Shown here: positions 39,786-45,728 of the stretch, piece by piece
How the letters are laid out: each line of letters opens with the position of its first letter
How positions within the stretch are numbered: position 1 is the first letter of the stretch
Origin: DASZMJ01 sp035551935
GTDB taxonomy: Bacteria > Planctomycetota > Planctomycetia > Isosphaerales > Isosphaeraceae
Length of the DNA: 46,846 bases
Direction: 5' to 3'
Assembly: GCA_035551935.1 (NCBI GenBank)
Contig: DASZMJ010000156.1
Location: 1-46,846, forward strand
Translations under genes and position numbers: made by a program
Notes under the pieces: model-generated
Databases searched by the model: none
The model's input: the letters and a program-made list of their open reading frames with translations, nothing else
What the model was told of the DNA's origin: nothing

Positions 39786-42164
39786 ATGAGCACCGGCGAC
39801 GGCATGATCACCGTGACGATCGACGGCAAGGCCGTCTCGGTCCCCCCCACGACCGAGGCCTACGACCCCGCGCTCCGCAGGGGGGTGCCGGTGCCGACGA
39901 CGATCTATGACGCCGCCGCCCAGGCCGGCGTGACGATCCCGACGCTCTGCCACCGCGAGTACATGAACCCGGTGGCCGTCTGCCGCGTCTGCGTCGTCGA
40001 GGTCGGCTCGAAGGACAAGGAGGGGCGCGAGAACTTCGAGTGGCGCCTCGCCCCCGCCTGCCATCGCCGCGTCGCCGACGGGATGATCATCAAGACCCGC
40101 GCCACCAGCACCCGCGTCGAGCAGTCGGTCAAGACGTTGACCGAGCTGTTGATGACCGACCATCCCTCCCCCTGCGCCAAGCACCAGCTCGACGGCTCGT
40201 GCGAGCTCGAGCGGCTCGCCGAGACGGTCGGCGTGACCGGCTCGCGGTTCGCGCCCCCGGCCCGGGAGCGGCCGCACGACGAGTCGTCGGTCGTCATCAA
40301 GGTCGACCACAACGCCTGCATCCTCTGCGACCGCTGCGTCCGCGGCTGCAACGAGATCCGCCACAACGAGGTCATCGGCCGCCGCGGCAAGGGCTACACC
40401 GCCGGCATCGCCTTCGACCTCGACGACCCGATGGGGGCCTCGTCCTGCGTCGCCTGCGGCGAGTGCATGGTCTCCTGCCCGACCGGCGCGCTGACCATCG
40501 CCGGCTTCGTCACCCACGGCGCCCCGCCCAGGGGGGTCGACGTCGTCGGCCCCGAGGAGCTGGCCGACCACCCCCTGTTCCAGGGGGTCTCGATGGCCTT
40601 CCTCCGGCTCAACGAGGGGGCCGTCCGCCGCCTCCACGTCCGCGACGGCCAGGTCATCTGCCGCGAGGGCGACCCCGGCTCGACGGCCTATTACATCGAG
40701 CAAGGCCAGGTCACCGTCCGCATCCAGGCCCCGATCAAGCACGCCAAGGGCCGCAAGGACCGCAAGGCCGGCGACCGCGTCGACGGCGGCTTCCTCGGCC
40801 TCTTCCGCCGCTTCCGCATCGACCTCGTCGACCGCCAGGGCGACACCCGCGAGGGCGAGGACACGCGTACTCACTTTATACATATCGATGCGCCTGTCTC
40901 ACTGGATTATAGCAACCCGGTCGCCACCCTCGAGGCCGGCGACATCTTCGGCGAGATGACCTGCATGAGCAGCTACCCGCGCTCGGCCACGGTCGTCGCC
41001 GACGGGGACGGCACCCTCCTGGAGCTGGACCGCAACGTCCTGTACATCCTCCAGCGCAACAAGGCGTCGAAGCGGATGCTCGACGACCGCTACCTCTCCC
41101 GCGCCGTCGACAACCACCTGCGGAGCGTGCCGATCCTCGCCGACCTCGCCGCCGACGAGGCCGAGTTCCAGCGGTTCCTCGACTTCCTCCTGCCGCGCGA
41201 CGGCTCCGAGCGCAAGGTCGACCTCGTCCGCTACAACCCCGGCGAGGTCATCTTCCACCAGGGGGACCCGGCCGACGACTTCTACCTCGTCCGCATCGGC
41301 TTCGTGAAGGTCGCCCAGCGCCGGCCCGGCGGCGAGCGCGTGCTGAACTACCTCGGCCGCGGCAAGTACTTCGGCGAGATCGGCCTGATGGCCCACGTCC
41401 CCGGCGTCCGCGAGCTCGCCCCCGAGGGGGTCCGCACCGCGACCTGCTCGGCGCTCGACGACGTGGACCTCTTGCGGATCCGGGGGCCGGTCTTCCGCGA
41501 GCTGCTCGAGAAGTTCCCGAAGGTCCGCGAGGAGTTCGCCCGCCGCGCGGCGGACATGCTCCGGCAGAACGCCGAGTCGGTCCACGAGGTCGAGACGGTC
41601 CCCCTGGCCGACTTCCTGAACCAGGGGCTCATGAACGCCCAGAGCCTCCTGGTGCTCGACCTGGAGAAGTGCACCCGCTGCGACGAGTGCACCAAGGCCT
41701 GCGCCGACTCGCACGACGGCGTCACCCGACTGATCCGCGAAGGGCTCCGGTTCGACAAGTTCCTCGTGGCCAGCTCGTGCCGGTCGTGCCTCGACCCGTA
41801 CTGCATGGTCGGCTGCCCCGTCGGCTCGATCCGCCGCCGGCCGCCGACCGACAAGACCAAGGGGCTGGAGATCATCATCGAGGACTGGTGCATCGGCTGC
41901 GGCAAATGCGCCGAGAATTGCCCGTACGGCAACATCAACATGCACTCCTTCGACCTGAAGGAGAACGGCAAGTCCGTCTATCGCGACGACCCCGAGACCG
42001 GCCGCAAGCTGCCGGTCGTCCAGCAGAAGGCGACGACCTGCGACCTCTGCTCCAGCCTGGACAGCCAGCCCAGTTGCGTCTACGCCTGCCCCCACGACGC
42101 CGCGCACCGCATGCGCGGCGAGGAGCTCCTCCAGATCGTCCAGGGGCCGACCCTCCGCGTCTGA
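39786..42164 (+). CDS. Giant iron-sulfur protein with two cyclic-nucleotide-binding domains
   Basis: A 792-residue cytoplasmic protein with an unusual order of domains. (1) Residues ~8-100: NuoG/HoxU-like [2Fe-2S] ferredoxin, Cys55, Cys66, Cys69, Cys92. (2) His126/Cys130/His133/Cys139 at the place of the NuoG His-Cys [4Fe-4S] cluster, with His133 where Cys is usual. (3) Two [4Fe-4S] motifs: Cys178/181/184/188 and Cys221/224/227/231. (4) Two Crp-type cNMP-binding domains, ~268-425 and ~455-590; both keep the phosphate-binding Glu and Arg (FGEM...PRSA and FGEI...VRTA). The first has a ~60-residue insertion. (5) A DmsB/NrfC-like four-cluster ferredoxin: Cys629-639, 665-677, 702-712 and 752-768. 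Up to eight clusters are predicted. Being last in the redox operon, it is the likely partner of the NuoE-NuoF fusion, with cyclic nucleotide as a possible switch. Confidence 0.93.
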   Translation: MSTGDGMITVTIDGKAVSVPPTTEAYDPALRRGVPVPTTIYDAAAQAGVTIPTLCHREYMNPVAVCRVCVVEVGSKDKEGRENFEWRLAPACHRRVADGMIIKTRATSTRVEQSVKTLTELLMTDHPSPCAKHQLDGSCELERLAETVGVTGSRFAPPARERPHDESSVVIKVDHNACILCDRCVRGCNEIRHNEVIGRRGKGYTAGIAFDLDDPMGASSCVACGECMVSCPTGALTIAGFVTHGAPPRGVDVVGPEELADHPLFQGVSMAFLRLNEGAVRRLHVRDGQVICREGDPGSTAYYIEQGQVTVRIQAPIKHAKGRKDRKAGDRVDGGFLGLFRRFRIDLVDRQGDTREGEDTRTHFIHIDAPVSLDYSNPVATLEAGDIFGEMTCMSSYPRSATVVADGDGTLLELDRNVLYILQRNKASKRMLDDRYLSRAVDNHLRSVPILADLAADEAEFQRFLDFLLPRDGSERKVDLVRYNPGEVIFHQGDPADDFYLVRIGFVKVAQRRPGGERVLNYLGRGKYFGEIGLMAHVPGVRELAPEGVRTATCSALDDVDLLRIRGPVFRELLEKFPKVREEFARRAADMLRQNAESVHEVETVPLADFLNQGLMNAQSLLVLDLEKCTRCDECTKACADSHDGVTRLIREGLRFDKFLVASSCRSCLDPYCMVGCPVGSIRRRPPTDKTKGLEIIIEDWCIGCGKCAENCPYGNINMHSFDLKENGKSVYRDDPETGRKLPVVQQKATTCDLCSSLDSQPSCVYACPHDAAHRMRGEELLQIVQGPTLRV

Positions 42165-42195
42165 GGTCAGAGGGGTCGGGGCCAGGGGCTGGGGT

Positions 42196-42354
42196 GGCTT
42201 TGCCCGCCAAATCCAGGTATGGCAGAGGGCCTCGTTGGAGTCGGCCGGATTCGGCGTCGGCCGGCGCGGAATCGACCGCAGGCCGGCCCATTCGCGCCGG
42301 ATCGGGCGGCCTTCGCGACAGCCGGCTTTGTTTCCCGATTTGGCGGGCAAAGCC
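42196..42354. repeat. Perfect 18-base inverted repeat, 123 bases apart
   Basis: GGCTTTGCCCGCCAAATC at 42196-42213 is exactly complementary to GATTTGGCGGGCAAAGCC at 42337-42354. The 123 bases between are rich in CGGCCGG strings. It starts 32 bases after the stop of the Fe-S/cNMP protein. It could be a long-range hairpin at the 3' end of the redox transcript or the ends of a small non-autonomous element; no target-site duplication is obvious. Confidence 0.7.
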
Positions 42355-42360
42355 TCCGTC

Positions 42361-43042
42361 GGTTCGTTCCGTGGGCGAGGGTGTCGGGGGTCGTGGGCCA
42401 GGGGCCGGGGGCCGGGGGCCGAAGTGGGTTCGTTTCGATCGCTGTCCCCGCTCCTCTTCTCCTCCCCGGCCCCTGGCCCCCGACCCCTGACACCCTCCCC
42501 GGATTGGGTTCGTTTTGGCGGCGCCGGGGCCCGGATTGGGTTCGTTTTCGGCGCCGAAGCTCGAGGCTTCGGTTCGTTCCGCGCCGACGCGGGCTGCCCG
42601 CAGAGCTTCGCCAAGATCCCCAGGCCCCCGTTTGGTTCGTTCCGAATCGGGCCGTGATGCCGGCAGGGACAACCCAGGCCTCCCAGGGCCCCGTTCGGTT
42701 CGTTCCGAGGGGCGACGTCCGAGGGCCCTTCGGTTCGTTCCGCGCCGGCGCCGCGCCCCTCGGCCGGCCTCGTCCCCGTCCCCTGGCCCCTGGCCCCCGA
42801 TCCCCGTTCCGAAGTGGGTTCGTTTCGCGCCGCGACGACCGCCGAAGTGGGTTCCTCTGAAAGTCTCCTTCGGGTCCGCGTGCAAGCACGCACTTTCATG
42901 GGGTGGGGTGAGCCTTCTGAGGGTCATGACTGTTCGTTTCGCGCCACGCCAGCCTCGTCTTCGGATCCCCCGGCCCCTGGCGCCCGGCCCCTGACCCCTC
43001 AGCGAAGTGACCGAAGGTGGTCCGTCGGTTCGTTCCGCGCCG
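42361..43042 (-). repeat. Second array of the GAACGAACC repeat family, about 12 cores
   Basis: On the plus strand the core reads GGTTCGTT and begins at 42361, 42427, 42507, 42539, 42571, 42634, 42697, 42732, 42817 and 43027, with decayed forms at 42850 and 42931. Typical full cores on the minus strand are GGAACGAACCGAACGG (42687-42709 region), CGGAACGAACCGAAG (42567-42585 and 42728-42745), and the variant GAAACGAACCCACTTCGG. Spacings include 32, 32, 63, 63, 33 and 35. The 63-base units share the CTGGGAGG spacer seen in the 15.5-kb array. As there, the GAACGAACC strand is opposite to the transcription of both flanking genes. Confidence 0.82.
42377..42497. repeat. 34-base inverted repeat with 53-base loop
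   Basis: Bases 42377-42410 and 42464-42497 are reverse complements with two mismatches. Each arm contains GAGGGTGTC and GGGCCAGGGGCCGGGG. The 53-base loop contains one GGGTTCGTTTCG core. As RNA or cruciform DNA it would be very stable. It lies about 210 bases after the redox operon. Confidence 0.75.
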
Positions 43043-43178
43043 ACCCGGGGACGAGCCGAGCCACGGCCTGGTCGGTGGGACGATGGGATTCGGCGAGCCT
43101 TGGGACGCATCCGGTCGATCCGTTGCCATCACCGCGCGGACGATGCCCCTCCCGCGAGGAGCCGCTATTCCTAAAGTT

Positions 43179-43209
43179 GGAATCCCGCTCGAAAACCGGC
43201 AGGGATTCC
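43179..43209. repeat. Short hairpin with 8-base stem
   Basis: GGAATCCC (43179-43186) pairs with GGGATTCC (43202-43209) around a 15-base loop (gctcgaaaaccggca). It is in a comparatively AT-richer patch and is followed by gggaaaatg. Meaning unknown. Confidence 0.4.
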
Positions 43210-43327
43210 GGGAAAATGACCGGTGCCCCGTTGGCATGGCCTCGCCGCCCGGGTTCAGCCTTCAGGCCGGCCCACCTGCGCCGGGGCAAGGTCCCGATCC
43301 TTGGGAGCCGCCTCGTGCGGCTTCGCC

Positions 43328-43353
43328 GCCCGGACGCCCACGGGCGTCCGGGC
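43328..43353. terminator. GC-rich 12-base hairpin, possible terminator
   Basis: GCCCGGACGCCC (43328-43339) and GGGCGTCCGGGC (43342-43353) are exact reverse complements separated by AC. No T-run follows, so terminator activity is uncertain. It lies 146 bases before the orphan gene at 43499. Confidence 0.4.
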
Positions 43354-43498
43354 CACCCGCGCACATCGCCGGACGGATGGCGGTCCTTGAGGCAAGGCAC
43401 CGGGACGAATTCCGACGGCGGGGTTCATCGAATGGTGGATCGGATACGTCCATCACCCGCCCGAGACTCCCCCTACCCCGATCCAATGGACCTGGCCC

Positions 43499-44053
43499 AT
43501 GACGCGAAACGAATGGGGATTCTCACCCACGCCCGACCAACTCGCCGCCGTTATGGCCGCTGCCAGGCTCTATCGCGACCGCTGGGCCTCGATCCGGCCC
43601 CCATTCCCCGCCGCGTTCGACGGGTCGTTGGCCGACGTGCGCGCGCTCGACTACCTAGGTTATGAGAGCATCGATGTGCCCGGGGGCGGGATCGAACCGG
43701 CCGCGATGGTATGCGGCGAGGTGTTGCGGCGTGCGGCGGATCTGGAATGGGTCATCAGCTATCGAGGAGATTGGTTCGTCGCCTCGGGGGACGAGGCGTT
43801 GCGCGCCATCGCGATCTGCCCACTCGCGCGTCTGCACGAGATCGAGTGCGGTGGACGTCCGGGAGCGGGTATGTACACATGGTTCATCCAGAAGGCGGCT
43901 TTCGACTGCCTGCTGCTCCTGGAGGGCGAGGAGGAGCGCGGGGCCCGCGAGCTTCTTGAGGATGGCGGCGATTATCTCGAGTCTGTGGAGAGGACGCTGG
44001 AACGATTGCGGCGGCCCAGCCCGCCGTCCCGGCCCAAGAAGCGTCATCGGTAG
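43499..44053 (+). CDS. Orphan protein of unknown function
   Basis: A 184-residue protein I do not recognise. It is soluble, with no signal peptide or membrane helix. The N-terminal half (MTRNEWGFSPTPDQLAAVMAAARLYRDRW) looks alpha-helical; the middle has mixed beta strands (DLEWVISYRGDWFVASGDEALRAIAICPLARL) and a helix FIQKAAFDCLLLLEGEEERG; the end is basic (PPSRPKKRHR). Codon choice is less extreme in GC than in the neighbours (for example GGTTATGAGAGC near 43659), and the gene follows the repeat mosaic, so recent acquisition is possible. No clear ribosome-binding site precedes the ATG. It is convergent with the GH3-family gene 18 bases away. It is probably real because the frame is intact and of mixed composition. 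Confidence 0.6.
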   Translation: MTRNEWGFSPTPDQLAAVMAAARLYRDRWASIRPPFPAAFDGSLADVRALDYLGYESIDVPGGGIEPAAMVCGEVLRRAADLEWVISYRGDWFVASGDEALRAIAICPLARLHEIECGGRPGAGMYTWFIQKAAFDCLLLLEGEEERGARELLEDGGDYLESVERTLERLRRPSPPSRPKKRHR

Positions 44054-44071
44054 CAAGCCCCGACGGGCGGC

Positions 44072-45655
44072 TCAGCGCGACGCGCCGAGCTCGGCGGCGA
44101 CGAGGCCGTGGGCGTGGAGGTAGGAGACGAGCTGGTCGGTGAGGGTGCCGGCGTTGTCCATGCGGGGGACCTTGTGCTGGCCGCCGAGCTTGCCGCGGGA
44201 GCGCATCCAATCGTCGAACCCGCCGGGGCGGGCGACGACCAGCGCGGGCCGGGGCATGCCGCCGCCCTCGGCGCGGAACCAGGCGTAGTGGGCGTTGCGG
44301 GCGACGAGGTCGGCGTCGAGGGCGCGACGGAAGGCGTCGAGGTCGGCCGGGGGACGGAGGAACTCGACCACGTAGCGATGGTGCCCGAGCGACCCGGCGA
44401 ACACCGGGCCGACGTGCCAGTCCTTGACCGACGCGCCGGCCACGGCCGACGCCGAGGCCATCGCCGCCTCGACCTCCTCGCTGATCAGGTGCTCGCCGAA
44501 GGCCGACAGAGCATACCTGGTCCGGCCGGTGAACGTCAGCAAGGGGGGCGACAGCGACTCGAACCGGACCGTGTCGCCGATGACGTGGCCCCAGATCCCG
44601 GCGCAGGTCGACACGGCGATCGCGTAGTTGATCCCGACATGCGCCGTCCCCAGCCAGTGCCGGATCGGCCGATCCGAGCCCAGCTCGTCGACCGGGACGA
44701 ACTCGAAGAACAGGCCGTGGTCGAAGACGAGCCGGAGCAGGCCGGTTCCCGGGTCGCCGAAGGCGATGAACCCCTCGGAGCAGGGGTACGACTCCTGGAG
44801 GCGGATCGGCCGATCGCCGACGATCTGCTCGAACGCGGCGCGGTAGGGGTCGAATTTGACGCCGCCGTGGACGATCACCTCGAGCGTCGGCCAGACCTCG
44901 CCGAGGGTCGACCGGCCGGACCGTTCGAGGAGGCGCTGGACGAGCGTCAGCAGGCAACTCGTGACGCCGCTGACCAGGGTGATCGGCTCGCGGAGGCTCC
45001 GCTCGGCGAGCAGGTCGACCTTGCGGTCCCAGTTCGGTTCGAGGGCGAGGTCGAGCGGCGGGAAGCTGTAGGGGCGGAGCAGCGGGCTGATCGTGTGCGC
45101 GGTGACGGCGCTGAGGTCTCCCTCGCCGACGTCCGGCGCGGGATGCTCCAGGTTCGTCGAGCCGCCGAGCATGAACAGCTTGCCGAGGAAGAGCCGCGAG
45201 TCGGGTCGGGCGACGAGGTGGAACGACACCATCGTCTGCGCCGCCTTCTGGTTCGAGGCGAGCATCGCCCGGGTGACGGGGATGTGCTTGGTCGCGCCGG
45301 TGGTCGTGCCGCTGGTCATGGCCAGGAAGGGGACGAGCCCCGGCCAGGTCAGGTCCTCGAACCGGGGATAGGCGCGCTCGAGGTAGTCGTGCCAGAGGGC
45401 CTCGTAGGTCCGGAGCGGGACGGCGGCCTGGAAGTCGGCGACGTGGCGGATCGATGCGAAGCCGTGGTCGCGGCCGAACCGGGTGGCCTCGGCCTTGCGG
45501 ACCAGGCCGAGCAGGGTGCGCTCCTGGACGGCGACCGGGTCGAGCCCCCCCAGCTCGCGGAGCCGTCGCCGCGCGGCGCGATGGAACCCCGCGTTGACCG
45601 CCGCCCGGATCGGCCGCGCGCCGGCGACCGCGGAGAGAGGGTTGAGCAGGTTCAT
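44072..45655 (-). CDS. GH3-family (auxin-responsive-promoter type) adenylate-forming protein
   Basis: A 527-residue bacterial member of the GH3 family, which in plants conjugates amino acids to auxin or jasmonate by way of an acyl-adenylate. Seen: the ATP/AMP motif AMTSGTTTGATKHIPVT near residue 110-125, the second motif SYPCSEGFIAFGDP, and the third FTGRTRYALSAFGEHLISEEVE with the Asp/Arg-type hinge region. Bacterial members have unknown substrates and lie in varied contexts. No signal peptide. The ATG at 45655 starts MNLLNPLSAV. It ends 18 bases from the convergent orphan gene and starts 73 bases after the TPR gene on the same strand, so it may be cotranscribed with it. Confidence 0.9.
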   Translation of the reverse strand: MNLLNPLSAVAGARPIRAAVNAGFHRAARRRLRELGGLDPVAVQERTLLGLVRKAEATRFGRDHGFASIRHVADFQAAVPLRTYEALWHDYLERAYPRFEDLTWPGLVPFLAMTSGTTTGATKHIPVTRAMLASNQKAAQTMVSFHLVARPDSRLFLGKLFMLGGSTNLEHPAPDVGEGDLSAVTAHTISPLLRPYSFPPLDLALEPNWDRKVDLLAERSLREPITLVSGVTSCLLTLVQRLLERSGRSTLGEVWPTLEVIVHGGVKFDPYRAAFEQIVGDRPIRLQESYPCSEGFIAFGDPGTGLLRLVFDHGLFFEFVPVDELGSDRPIRHWLGTAHVGINYAIAVSTCAGIWGHVIGDTVRFESLSPPLLTFTGRTRYALSAFGEHLISEEVEAAMASASAVAGASVKDWHVGPVFAGSLGHHRYVVEFLRPPADLDAFRRALDADLVARNAHYAWFRAEGGGMPRPALVVARPGGFDDWMRSRGKLGGQHKVPRMDNAGTLTDQLVSYLHAHGLVAAELGASR

Positions 45656-45728
45656 GGTCGGCCGCCTTCGATCGGGGGGAATCGGGTCGCCGACCCTCGT
45701 GCGACCGGACCGATTCTATCACCCCGCT

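Larger units (their letters stand above)
42165..43498. other. 1.3-kb non-coding repeat mosaic
   Basis: No convincing gene. From left to right: an 18-base inverted repeat (42196-42213 with 42337-42354), a dozen cores related to the repeat at 15.5 kb (42361-43042), a 34-base inverted repeat (42377-42410 with 42464-42497), several GGCCCCTGGCCCC-like strings (for example 42467-42480, 42780-42798 and 42971-42992), a short hairpin at 43179-43209 and a longer one at 43328-43353. Frames open here give low-complexity Arg/Pro/Gly strings in all registers. Confidence 0.7.

Noticed and set aside
38020..42164. Bidirectional NiFe hydrogenase (HoxEFU) locus
   Set aside because: The diaphorase-like parts are present, but there is no HoxY/HoxH-like hydrogenase subunit or maturation gene in the window; the partners are cytochromes.
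42361..43042. tRNA genes or fragments suggested by the GGTTCGTTCC string (T-arm-like)
   Set aside because: No acceptor, D or anticodon stems can be built around any copy, and the string repeats at short intervals.
42165..43498. Insertion sequence or transposon
   Set aside because: Inverted repeats exist but there is no transposase frame and no target-site duplication that I can see.
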